A DNA stretch of 64,000 bases, from assembly GCA_023423935.1 (NCBI GenBank), contig JAFAEQ010000033.1:1-64000 (forward strand), given 5' to 3'. This document shows, piece after piece, positions 26,826 to 36,402 of the stretch. How positions within the stretch are numbered: the stretch's first letter is position 1; each line of letters starts with the position of its first letter. The notes under the pieces are model-generated. The model ran no database searches. It was given only the letters and a program-made list of their open reading frames with translations, and was not told the origin of the DNA. The translations under genes were made by a program, and so were the position numbers. Origin of the DNA: Pseudomonadota bacterium. GTDB taxonomy: Bacteria; Pseudomonadota; Gammaproteobacteria; Steroidobacterales; Steroidobacteraceae.

Positions 26826-27596
26826 ATGGCCCTAGCCCATGCAATCGCCGAGCATTTGCCCTACTTGCGCCGTTATGCGCGCGCACTGACAGGCACCCAG
26901 CAAAGTGGGGACGCGTACGTTCGAGCCTGCCTCGAGGCCATCGTCGCAGACACGTCCGTACTGGGTGACGATGTGCCCCCGCGTGTGGGTCTGTATCGCC
27001 TGTTCCATCGACTATGGGATACGACGAATATCGATGAGCGACCGGCCACTGCCGGCGCGACCCGCGATCAGGTCGAGCGGCGGCTCAAGGAACTCACGCC
27101 GGCGCATCGCCAGGCACTGCTGCTCACGGCAATGGAAGGTTTCAACCCTTCCGAAACCGCCCGCATCCTCAACGTCAGCGAGGATCAGGTTCGCGAGATG
27201 ACGGGACAGGCCGTCCGCGAGATCTCTGCGCAGCCGAGCATCAAGGTGCTGATCATCGAGGACGAGCCGATCATCTCGCTCGACCTGCAGAGCATCGTTC
27301 GTGAAATGGGCCACCAGGTCGTTGCCACGGCCACCACGCGCGATGAAGCCGTGCGCGAAGCACGTCGTACTGAACCCGGCCTCGTGCTGGCGGACATCAA
27401 GCTCGCCGATGGCAGCTCGGGCATCGACGCCGTTCGTCAGATCCTGAGCGAAGTGGAAGTACCGATCGTCTTCATCACTGCCTATCCTGAGCGACTGCTC
27501 ACCGGCGAGCGCCCCGAACCGACCTTCCTCGTCACCAAACCGTTCGTGCCGGAGACCGTGCGAGTCGCCATCAGCCAGGCACTGCTCTTCACCTGA
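26826..27596 (+). CDS. phyR: PhyR: sigma-like/receiver anti-anti-sigma regulator
   Basis: A 256-residue protein with the diagnostic order: an N-terminal EcfG-like sigma mimic (residues 1-135; LPYLRRYARALTG, LTPAHRQALLLTAMEGF) and a C-terminal receiver (139-255; VLIIEDEP, phospho-Asp190 in LADIKLADG, Lys in VTKPF). On phosphorylation it releases the mimic domain to bind NepR. ATG 26826 matches PhyR family starts; an upstream GTG would add an unsupported extension. It is divergent from nepR-ecfG and is followed by a strong terminator. Confidence 0.93.
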   Translation: MALAHAIAEHLPYLRRYARALTGTQQSGDAYVRACLEAIVADTSVLGDDVPPRVGLYRLFHRLWDTTNIDERPATAGATRDQVERRLKELTPAHRQALLLTAMEGFNPSETARILNVSEDQVREMTGQAVREISAQPSIKVLIIEDEPIISLDLQSIVREMGHQVVATATTRDEAVREARRTEPGLVLADIKLADGSSGIDAVRQILSEVEVPIVFITAYPERLLTGERPEPTFLVTKPFVPETVRVAISQALLFT

Positions 27597-27624
27597 CGAT
27601 CAGATCTCCAGTTGACGATGCAAC

Positions 27625-27652
27625 AAAAAGGGAGCCAAGCGGCTCCCTTTTT
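27625..27652. terminator. bidirectional rho-independent terminator between phyR and the DUF1328 gene
   Basis: A perfect 12-bp stem (AAAAAGGGAGCC / GGCTCCCTTTTT) with loop AAGC and T-tracts on both sides. It serves both convergent genes. Confidence 0.92.
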
Positions 27653-27673
27653 TCATTGCCATGGATGTGTCCG

Positions 27674-27847
27674 TCAGACCGGCGGCCGCCCGCGCAAAGC
27701 GCCTGCAACGAGCGCGACGAGCGTCAGCACCAGGAACACGAAGAACAGAATCTTGGCGATGCCGGCGGCGGCACCGGCAATCGTGCCGAAGCCAAGCACC
27801 GCGGCAATGATCGCGACAATGAAAAACGTAAGTGCCCACGACAGCAT
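27674..27847 (-). CDS. DUF1328-family small membrane protein
   Basis: A 57-residue inner-membrane peptide with two hydrophobic segments (LTFFIVAIIAAVLGFG and ILFFVFLVLTLVALVAG), matching the DUF1328/YtjA family in length and sequence. It has an excellent AGGAGGT ribosome site 6 nt before ATG 27847. A perfect EcfG promoter lies 41 bp upstream, so it is probably a stress-induced membrane peptide. Biochemical role unknown. Confidence 0.9.
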   Translation of the reverse strand: MLSWALTFFIVAIIAAVLGFGTIAGAAAGIAKILFFVFLVLTLVALVAGALRGRPPV

Positions 27848-27887
27848 GTCTACCTCCTCGGTGACTATTCAATAGCGTCGCGAAATC

Positions 27888-27912
27888 AACGTTCGGCGCG
27901 AGTACCGGTTCC
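27888..27912 (-). promoter_or_regulatory. EcfG-type promoter of the DUF1328 gene
   Basis: On the minus strand: GGAAC (27912-27908), 16-nt spacer, CGTT (27891-27888), an exact consensus match with the correct orientation and spacing to the DUF1328 start. Confidence 0.8.
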
Positions 27913-27970
27913 GCGAATCACTCTCTTGCGGTAAATCACGACCGACGAATCAATCAGCGTTTTCGCCCAC

Positions 27971-27996
27971 GGAACTCGAATGACATCGTGCACGTT
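27971..27996 (+). promoter_or_regulatory. EcfG-type promoter of the small lipoprotein gene
   Basis: GGAAC (27971-27975), 17-nt spacer, CGTT (27993-27996) on the plus strand, 60 bp upstream of ATG 28057. Only 58 bp separate it from the divergent box, so the two form a back-to-back stress promoter pair. Confidence 0.8.
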
Positions 27997-28056
27997 TCAC
28001 CGACCGCGGACGCATCGATGTTCTGGTCCGCGCGAATCAACGAGCGGAGGCACACG

Positions 28057-28281
28057 ATGAATCTGAAGCACCTGATGCTGGCAGCACTCACCTGTACGAT
28101 GACCCTGGGAATCGCAGCTTGCGAGAAGAAGGGCCCTATGGAGCAGGCAGGCGAAGAAGTCGATGAAGCGATCGACACGATGAAGAACGGCAGGGAATCG
28201 ACGTCGAGCAAGCTCGATGATGCCGCAGACGACGTTCGCGAAGGCGCGAGCGATGCGGCCGACGAGCTGAAGAAGGACTGA
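28057..28281 (+). CDS. small stress-type lipoprotein
   Basis: A 74-residue lipoprotein (signal ending LGIAAC) whose mature part is a charged amphipathic helix (KLDDAADDVREGASDAADEL), resembling small stress-induced or LEA-like envelope proteins. The start at ATG 28057 follows CGGAGG. It sits directly downstream of a perfect EcfG box and 78 bp before a phospholipase D-family gene, with no terminator between, so they may be co-transcribed. Confidence 0.82.
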   Translation: MNLKHLMLAALTCTMTLGIAACEKKGPMEQAGEEVDEAIDTMKNGRESTSSKLDDAADDVREGASDAADELKKD

Positions 28282-28359
28282 TCGAACTCCCACAGGCGCG
28301 CTCGTGCACCGCTGCATGGAATCGCGCAATTACTTCCCGAGGGATGCGGCGAGGTCATC

Positions 28360-29757
28360 ATGACACGCCGCATTTCTTTCGGCCCGCTCCTGCGTCGCTT
28401 CGCCGTTGTGGGCTGCGCGTTCGCCGCCCTTCTCACGTCTTGTGCGAGCCCACAGGTACGCACCCTCCAGCCTAGCGAATCGATCGGCGCTGCCGTGGTC
28501 ACGGCCACGGGAGCCATCTCGGGCACCCGCGCCGAGCGCATCGTCGGACGAAGACTCGGCCCGCGCGACGAAGACGCTCGCACGCTCATCGAAGCGTTCC
28601 AGGCGCAGGCCGAGGCGCCCTTGGTTGCAGGCAATCGCGTCAAACTCCTGATAGACGGCCCACAGACACTCACCGCGATCCGCGCTGCGATCGAAGGCGC
28701 GCGCTCCAGCGTCCATGTCGAGACCTATATTTTCGCGGACGATGAAGTGGGCCAGCAGTTCGCGGACCTTCTGATCGCGCGCAGACAAGCGGGACTCGAA
28801 GTGCGCGTGCTGTACGACGCGGTGGGCAGCATGACGACCCCGGCGCGCTTCTTCAAACGCATGCGCGATGCAGGCGTCGAGGTTCGCGAGTTCCGGCCGC
28901 TCGACCCGATCCGCACACCGCTCGCATGGAAGATCAACAATCGCGACCACCGCAAGATCGTCGTTGTCGATGGAAGCACGGCCTTCACCGGTGGAATCAA
29001 CATCAGCTCGACGTACGAGAGCTCATCGTCGACCCGACCCGGCCCCAAGCAGGGCGTCGACAGCGCATGGCGCGATACGCATGTGGAACTCGACGGACCG
29101 GTCGCCGCACAGTTTCAGGCGCTATTTCTCTCCACGTGGACACGCGCCGGCGGCAAGGTCGATGAATCTCGCGGATCGTTGTTTCCGCAGATTGCCACTC
29201 AGGGCAATGACCTCGTCGCAGCGGTGGCGAGCGACGCGGACGACAAGTCGGAGACGCGGATCTACGCCAGTTATCTTGCCGCGGTACGGCACGCCTCGAC
29301 CCGGATCTGGCTGACGAATGCCTATTTCGCGCCCAACAAGGAGTTCCGGCGGGCATTGATCGACGCAGCAAAACGCGGCGTCGATGTACGACTGATCGTA
29401 CCGGGGTTCACCGATTCGGGACTGATCCTGTACGCCTCGCGCAGTACCTTCGACGAATTACTCGCCGGCGGAGTGCGCATCTACGAGCAACGCTATGCGT
29501 TGCTGCATGCCAAGACGGCCGTCTTCGACACTGCGCTTTCGCTGGTGGGCTCGGCAAACCTCGACATGCGCAGCTTCCTGCACAACAACGAGGTCAATGC
29601 CGTCGTCGTCGGACACGAATTCGCCGAACGGATGGAAAGCGTCTTCGAGCGCGATCTGAAGGACACCCGGGAACTGCATCTCGAGAGCTGGCGCAAACGA
29701 CCATTCATGGATAAGTTGAAGGAACGGGGCAGCCGCCTTTTTTCCTATTGGTTATGA
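28360..29757 (+). CDS. phospholipase D-family lipoprotein (cardiolipin synthase-like)
   Basis: A 465-residue protein with a lipoprotein-like signal (FAALLTSC, Cys28) and two HKD motifs: His197/Lys199/Asp204 in NRDHRKIVVVD and His383/Lys385/Asp390 in LLHAKTAVFD. This is the layout of cardiolipin synthase/PLD-like phosphatidyltransferases. Exact substrate uncertain; remodelling of envelope phospholipids is likely. It may be read from the EcfG promoter upstream and overlaps the next gene by 4 bp. Confidence 0.88.
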   Translation: MTRRISFGPLLRRFAVVGCAFAALLTSCASPQVRTLQPSESIGAAVVTATGAISGTRAERIVGRRLGPRDEDARTLIEAFQAQAEAPLVAGNRVKLLIDGPQTLTAIRAAIEGARSSVHVETYIFADDEVGQQFADLLIARRQAGLEVRVLYDAVGSMTTPARFFKRMRDAGVEVREFRPLDPIRTPLAWKINNRDHRKIVVVDGSTAFTGGINISSTYESSSSTRPGPKQGVDSAWRDTHVELDGPVAAQFQALFLSTWTRAGGKVDESRGSLFPQIATQGNDLVAAVASDADDKSETRIYASYLAAVRHASTRIWLTNAYFAPNKEFRRALIDAAKRGVDVRLIVPGFTDSGLILYASRSTFDELLAGGVRIYEQRYALLHAKTAVFDTALSLVGSANLDMRSFLHNNEVNAVVVGHEFAERMESVFERDLKDTRELHLESWRKRPFMDKLKERGSRLFSYWL

Positions 29758-30083
29758 CCATGAAAGCTCTCGCCGTAGGTCTGGCAATCGTAAGCGCGAT
29801 CGGCTGGCAGCTCTGCCACGCCGAGGAAGTCACCGAGGAACAGGTGCTCGAACTGGAACGCAAGTGCGAAGAGGCACGCGAAGCCAGGCTCAAACCGCTA
29901 CGCGAGGCGGAGATCGCACGCTGCAAAGCAGACAAGCGCGCCGATCCGGCCTATTGCGAACGCTTCTATCGGGACTTCGGCGATGCGATCAAGACGGAGT
30001 CAGGCGTGAGACCGCGCATGTTCAACGATCTGCCGGAATGCGTCGCCGCATTCAATGCGCGCAAGGGACTGGTCAAAGACTGA
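29754..30083 (+). CDS. small exported protein with four cysteines
   Basis: A 109-residue protein with a signal peptide (LAVGLAIVSAIGWQLCHA) and a charged mature part containing four cysteines (KCEEAR, RCKADK, YCERFY, ECVAAF) that could form two disulfides. ATG 29754 overlaps the stop of the phospholipase gene, so translation is coupled; ATG 29760 is an alternative. No known family was recognised; it may be a periplasmic partner of the phospholipase. Confidence 0.75.
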   Translation: MTMKALAVGLAIVSAIGWQLCHAEEVTEEQVLELERKCEEAREARLKPLREAEIARCKADKRADPAYCERFYRDFGDAIKTESGVRPRMFNDLPECVAAFNARKGLVKD

Positions 30084-30202
30084 TCAGCCCTGAGGAAGCT
30101 CCGATTTTTCGACTTCCCCGACCTTCACGAATTGCAACTGTCTGAAATACAGCGGCGATCGAAGCGGCTGGTACTACAAAGGGCGAATTGATCGGAGGTT
30201 AC

Positions 30203-30511
30203 CTAACGCGGATCTTCGAAGCTCTGCCGACCGCTGGTATCGAATTGACGTACGACCGTCCGACTCGTGTAGCGCGCCCAGAGGCCTGACGACCAAGTCA
30301 TGACCTGGCCGCTCGAGCTCCGTACCTTCTCGAGCCAATGCTTTGCCCAGGCGAACTCGAGCGCGAGAATCGCAAGCCCCGCCGGAATGACAACGATCGC
30401 AGGCCCGGGTAGCACGATCATGCACACGCCCAGGAGCACCACGGTGCCGCCGACGATGGCGATCGCGATGCGACGAGCCCACCTGTAAGTCACTTTCAAG
30501 AAATTCGACAC
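30203..30511 (-). CDS. PGPGW-type small transmembrane protein
   Basis: A 102-residue membrane protein with two hydrophobic segments around the motif MIVLPGPAIVVIPAG, typical of the PGPGW family of putative transmembrane proteins. Function unknown. The start ATG 30511 is well placed. It sits between the stress-linked phospholipase group and an alpha/beta hydrolase, read in the same direction as the latter with a 25-bp gap. Confidence 0.85.
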   Translation of the reverse strand: MSNFLKVTYRWARRIAIAIVGGTVVLLGVCMIVLPGPAIVVIPAGLAILALEFAWAKHWLEKVRSSSGQVMTWSSGLWARYTSRTVVRQFDTSGRQSFEDPR

Positions 30512-30536
30512 GGCGCTTCTCGCTTATCCATGTCGG

Positions 30537-31409
30537 TCAACGAAGAAATTCCGCGATCAGTTCCGCGACCCGTTCAGGCTGCTCGTGATGCAGCATGTGT
30601 CCCGCATCGGCGACGGTCGCGAGCGTCAGCCTTCTAAAAATTCCATGGAGTCTGTCCGGCGTCAGCTCGGAGGCCAGACGCTTGACGTGCTCGGACTGAT
30701 CGCCCATCACGAACAGGACGGGCGCAGTGATCTCGCGCCAGCAGGCTTCGACCTGGTCGCGCTGATACAGAAAGGGACTCACTCGCTTGTGCCGGGGATC
30801 GGCACGCAATTCGATCCGGCCATTCTTCTCATGCGCCCAGGCTCGCGCGATGAAGTCGAGCCGATCTGGATTCGTTCGAGGATTGCGGCGCGCGAGCACA
30901 CGAGCGAGCTGCTCGTAACTTTCATAGCTCATGAACTGCGTCCCCTGCCGCAGATCGTCGAGCCATTCCCGATACCGTTGGGGCGCTTGGGACACCTCGC
31001 TACGCCGCAAGCCCAGACCTTCGAGGTTCACCAGGCGACGCACCCGCTCGGGCCGCAGGCCGGCGTACATGCTGGCTACATTCCCGCCCATGCTATGGCC
31101 GACGATGTCGACGGCAGCGCCTGGGGCGAGCTCATCGAGCAGCGCTTCCAGATCCGCGAGATAGTCCGGAAACCAGTATCCGTCGGCCGCCCACTGCGTA
31201 CGACCGAACCCGCGTGCGTCGAAAGCGACGTAGCTGCGATCCGGCGGCAGGTGATCGAGGACGAATTGCCAGGTCTCGCTCGTATCGCCCCAGCCATGCA
31301 GCAGGACGATAGGCTCCGGATCGGAACCGTGCCAACGATAGAGGTGAAAGCGCAATCCGCGAACGGTGATGTCGTCACGCCGGGGCGGACGTGCTGCGGC
31401 GTAGCCCAT
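30537..31409 (-). CDS. alpha/beta-fold hydrolase
   Basis: A 290-residue hydrolase with the oxyanion region VLLHGWGDTSETW, nucleophile elbow GHSMGGN, and a C-terminal DAGHMLHHEQPERV carrying the catalytic His; FVMGDQSEHV supplies the probable acid region. Substrate unknown. No signal peptide, so cytosolic. Full family length with ATG 31409. Confidence 0.88.
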   Translation of the reverse strand: MGYAAARPPRRDDITVRGLRFHLYRWHGSDPEPIVLLHGWGDTSETWQFVLDHLPPDRSYVAFDARGFGRTQWAADGYWFPDYLADLEALLDELAPGAAVDIVGHSMGGNVASMYAGLRPERVRRLVNLEGLGLRRSEVSQAPQRYREWLDDLRQGTQFMSYESYEQLARVLARRNPRTNPDRLDFIARAWAHEKNGRIELRADPRHKRVSPFLYQRDQVEACWREITAPVLFVMGDQSEHVKRLASELTPDRLHGIFRRLTLATVADAGHMLHHEQPERVAELIAEFLR

Positions 31410-31481
31410 GCGGTTCTAAGGATCGACGACTTCGAGAAGAGGGCGCCCGACCGGCGGGGTCAGGCGCCAACACGAAAGACA

Positions 31482-31799
31482 TTACTCCGGCAGGCGCACG
31501 ATGCTGGCGGCGGCTTCAAAGGTGTTCTCCTCTGCTGCCGGCGTGCTCGACACATTCTGAGGAGCAGGCGCAGCCACTGCGGGCTTTGCCTTCCTGACCT
31601 TCGTCTTCGCCTTCTTCTTGGCCTTAGCCTTCTGAGGCGTGCGCACTATGCTCGCTTTCGCGCGTACGCCGCCCTTCTTGGCCTTCTTGCTCTTCTTGAC
31701 CGACTTCTTGACCGACTTCTTCTTGGCGACTTTTCCGGCGCCCTTCTTCGCGCCCTTCTTACTCGCCTTCTTCTTACCCGACTTCTTCTTCGTAGCCAT
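31482..31799 (-). CDS. histone H1-like Lys/Ala-rich DNA-binding protein
   Basis: A 105-residue, extremely basic protein. The first 80 residues are almost wholly K, A, G, S and R in KK-A/S-K-type repeats, as in AlgP/H1-like proteins that bind and condense DNA. The C-terminal 25 residues are neutral and end in AAASIVRLPE, echoing an internal KASIVRTP. GGAGGT lies 6 nt before ATG 31799. Expected to be nucleoid-associated. Confidence 0.85.
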   Translation of the reverse strand: MATKKKSGKKKASKKGAKKGAGKVAKKKSVKKSVKKSKKAKKGGVRAKASIVRTPQKAKAKKKAKTKVRKAKPAVAAPAPQNVSSTPAAEENTFEAAASIVRLPE

Positions 31800-32056
31800 G
31801 CGTCACCTCCAGGATTAGTCCCCTTCGCCTCGATGCTATCGCACATTTCACTGCGTGTTAGCCGATTTCGATATTACACGCACCATCGTCGCTGGTGCAT
31901 GATGCGCGCAGCCACTCTTCGTGATTGAGCACTCGTCCGCCGGTATTGATCGAACAACGGGATGGGCAGCGGGATGGATGAGCGCGAGCTCAATGGGCGA
32001 GGAGAGGGACAAAGATCCGTCGAGCGCCAGCGAGCCTCGGCTCGTTCGCAACCGCC

Positions 32057-34696
32057 ATGAATACCAACGATTCGAACCTCGACAGCATCGTTCAACAGGC
32101 TCAGGGGCTGGGCCCGCACGAGCGCGCAGCCTTCATTCGCCGGGTGTGCGGGTCCGACGAGACATTGCTCTCGCGCGTACTCGTCGCGCTGCATGAACAA
32201 AGCGCGGGCGGATCGTGGGAAGACCTCGAACAGGACTGGGATCGTGCGGACGCCGTCATCGAACCGATCGAAGGGCAACGATTAGGGGCCTACCGCATCG
32301 TGCGCAAGCTCGGTTCCGGAGGCATGGGCGATGTCTATCTGGCCGAGCGCGCCGACGAGGAGTACCAGCAGCAGGTCGCAATCAAGCTCGTTCGAGCGGG
32401 AGCCTTCACTCCTCAGGTTCAGGGTCGCTTGCGCACCGAGCGGCAGATCCTTGCGCAGCTGCAGCATCCCAACATCGCCCGTCTGCTCGATGGCGGACGA
32501 GCACCCGACGGCACGCCCTATCTGGTCATGGAGTACATCGATGGCGAGCCTATCGATGTGTATTGCGACCGTCGCCGGCTTCCGCTTGCCGAGCGGATCG
32601 CGCTGGTGCGGACCGTGTGCGCCGCCGTGCATTACGCCCACCAGAATCTGATCGTCCATCGCGATCTGAAGCCCAACAACATCCTGATCACCCCGTCCGG
32701 CGAGGTGAAGCTGCTGGACTTCGGCATCGCCAAGCTGCTCGATGCACGCCATTCGGCCCACACCGTGGCGGTGACTCACATCGATTACCGCGTGATGACG
32801 CCCGCACACGCCAGTCCGGAACAGGTGCGCGGCGACGCCATCACCACCTCCAGCGACATCTACGTCCTGGGAGTACTGCTGTTCGAGCTCCTGTGCGGTC
32901 GCCGCCCGTTCCAGCTGGTGGGCAGCCGCCTCACCGACATGGAAAAGATCATCTGCGAGCAGGAGCCGCCGCTGCCGAGCGCGATGGTTGAAAAAACCGC
33001 GACCGAAGCGCCCGAACTGATGGCCGACATTGCTACCTCGCGCTCGACCACTGCGGCGCGGCTTCGCAGGGATCTGCGCGGCGATCTCGACAACATCGTG
33101 ATGATGGCGATGCGTAAGGACCCGGCACGTCGCTACACCTCCGCGGAGCAGCTTTCGGCCGATCTGCAGCATCACCTGTGCGGCCAGCCAGTCATGGCCA
33201 CGAGCGATAGCTGGGCCTACCGCACCCGGAAGTTCGTGGCCCGGCACCGCGCTCCCGTAATCGCCTCGGTGCTGGGCGTCCTGCTGCTGGTCGCCTTTGC
33301 AATCGTCACGCTGGTACAGGCACGACGCATCGCGCACGAACGTGACATCGTCGCTGCCGAGCGCGCCCGGGCGGAGCAGGTGTCCTCGTTCCTGGTCGAG
33401 CTTTTCGAGCTGTCCGACCCGTCGAAGAGCCGCGGCAACCAAGTCACTGCGCGCGAGCTACTGGATATCGGCGCCCGCCGCGTCAGCGTCGGACTGACCG
33501 ATCAACCCGAAACGCGTGCCACGTTGCTCGGCACGATCGGTCGGGTCTACAGCAGTCTGGGGCTTTACGGGGACTCGGTCTCGTTGCTGCAAGAGTCGCT
33601 GCAGTCCCGGGTCGCGATCTATGGCCCGAAGCACGATCGGGTTGCCGAAGCGCTGCTCTCACTGGGAAACGCTCTCTGCGAGCAGGGCGAACTGAAGGGG
33701 TGCGAAGAGCAGCTGAGCGCAGCACTGAAAATGCAGCAGGAGCTCCAAGGTTCGACCGCGATCGAGGTCGCGCCGACCCTGCACTCCTACGCGCAACTCG
33801 CCCAACAGCGCGGATCGCTCGAAGTCGCCGAGCGCTACTACAACGAAAGCCTGAATCTGTATCGGCGGCACGGACAGGAGCGCTCGTCCCAGGCCGCCTC
33901 CGTCATGAACGATCTGGCCGGACTCTTTTCCTATCGGGGCGACTTTGCCAAAGCCGAAACGCTCTACCGCGCCGCGCTCGACATCGACCGCCAGGCGCTG
34001 GGACAGGATCATCCCCAGGTCGCCATGCACGTGCACGACATCGCAGTGGCACTGCAGATGCAAGACAAGCTCGCGGAGGCCGCGCCGCTGTATCTCGAGT
34101 CGACCCGCATGCTCGAGCGCATCCTGGGTCCGACACATCCGCACACACTGGATGCGATGGCCAATTACGGACGCTACCTGCGCCGCACCGGCGACCTCGA
34201 TCGCGCCGAGCAGGTGCTGAGCGAGGTTCTCGATAACGATCGCATTGCCCGCGGCTCCCGACACATGTTCGTCGGCCACGATCTGGTGAGTCTGGCAAAC
34301 GTGCGCATCGATCGAGGCAACTTCAACGGCGCCGAAGAAGATCTCAAAGCCGCACTCGACATTTATAAGGAGCAGCTCCCACCCGAGCACCCCTATCTCG
34401 CGTCCGCACTGACCGCATTGGGCCGCGCCGCACTGGGACAGGGACATCTCTCGGAAGCAGAAACCGCGCTGCGTCGCGCACTGGAGATCGCGGAGAAATC
34501 GCTCGCCCCCGACAGCGCGCCCGTCATGATCGCCAAGAGCGCGCTGGGCCAAGCGCTGTACGCCCAGAATCGCCCGGGCGATGCGGCACCGCTGTTACGC
34601 GAAAGCTACCCCATCCTGCTGAAAACCCAGGGCATGAATGCCGCGGTCACGCGCCAGGCGCGGGAGATGCTGGGGAAAATAGACGGGGAAAAATGA
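32057..34696 (+). CDS. Ser/Thr protein kinase with C-terminal TPR domain
   Basis: An 879-residue protein. A short helical leader (1-70) precedes the kinase domain (about 76-365: GSGGMGDVYLAER, VAIKLV, HRDLKPNNIL, LLDFGIAKL). A membrane helix (about 398-420, VIASVLGVLLLVAFAIVTLV) and some 450 residues of TPRs (for example FAKAETLYRAALDIDRQALG) follow. This architecture is common in Xanthomonadales-like bacteria and is usually autophosphorylating. Its target is unknown and no partner gene is obvious. It is unrelated to the FHA/VWA locus apart from the kinase fold. Confidence 0.9.
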   Translation: MNTNDSNLDSIVQQAQGLGPHERAAFIRRVCGSDETLLSRVLVALHEQSAGGSWEDLEQDWDRADAVIEPIEGQRLGAYRIVRKLGSGGMGDVYLAERADEEYQQQVAIKLVRAGAFTPQVQGRLRTERQILAQLQHPNIARLLDGGRAPDGTPYLVMEYIDGEPIDVYCDRRRLPLAERIALVRTVCAAVHYAHQNLIVHRDLKPNNILITPSGEVKLLDFGIAKLLDARHSAHTVAVTHIDYRVMTPAHASPEQVRGDAITTSSDIYVLGVLLFELLCGRRPFQLVGSRLTDMEKIICEQEPPLPSAMVEKTATEAPELMADIATSRSTTAARLRRDLRGDLDNIVMMAMRKDPARRYTSAEQLSADLQHHLCGQPVMATSDSWAYRTRKFVARHRAPVIASVLGVLLLVAFAIVTLVQARRIAHERDIVAAERARAEQVSSFLVELFELSDPSKSRGNQVTARELLDIGARRVSVGLTDQPETRATLLGTIGRVYSSLGLYGDSVSLLQESLQSRVAIYGPKHDRVAEALLSLGNALCEQGELKGCEEQLSAALKMQQELQGSTAIEVAPTLHSYAQLAQQRGSLEVAERYYNESLNLYRRHGQERSSQAASVMNDLAGLFSYRGDFAKAETLYRAALDIDRQALGQDHPQVAMHVHDIAVALQMQDKLAEAAPLYLESTRMLERILGPTHPHTLDAMANYGRYLRRTGDLDRAEQVLSEVLDNDRIARGSRHMFVGHDLVSLANVRIDRGNFNGAEEDLKAALDIYKEQLPPEHPYLASALTALGRAALGQGHLSEAETALRRALEIAEKSLAPDSAPVMIAKSALGQALYAQNRPGDAAPLLRESYPILLKTQGMNAAVTRQAREMLGKIDGEK

Positions 34697-34757
34697 GCAA
34701 TGCTCGAGCAGAAGAATTGGCCTTCTTCGTTACTCATTACTCACTGCTAATCTCTAA

Positions 34758-36275
<1,518 letters not shown>

Positions 36276-36402
36276 CGTTCGGAAAGGTGTCGTTGATGGG
36301 CGCAGGTCCTGCGCGCCGGCAGGAGCTTAGCGCAAGCGGCTGGGATAACGGCACAGTGCGTGATAATAAAGCCCGTCCTTCATCCGATCCCTTCATCCGC
36401 TA

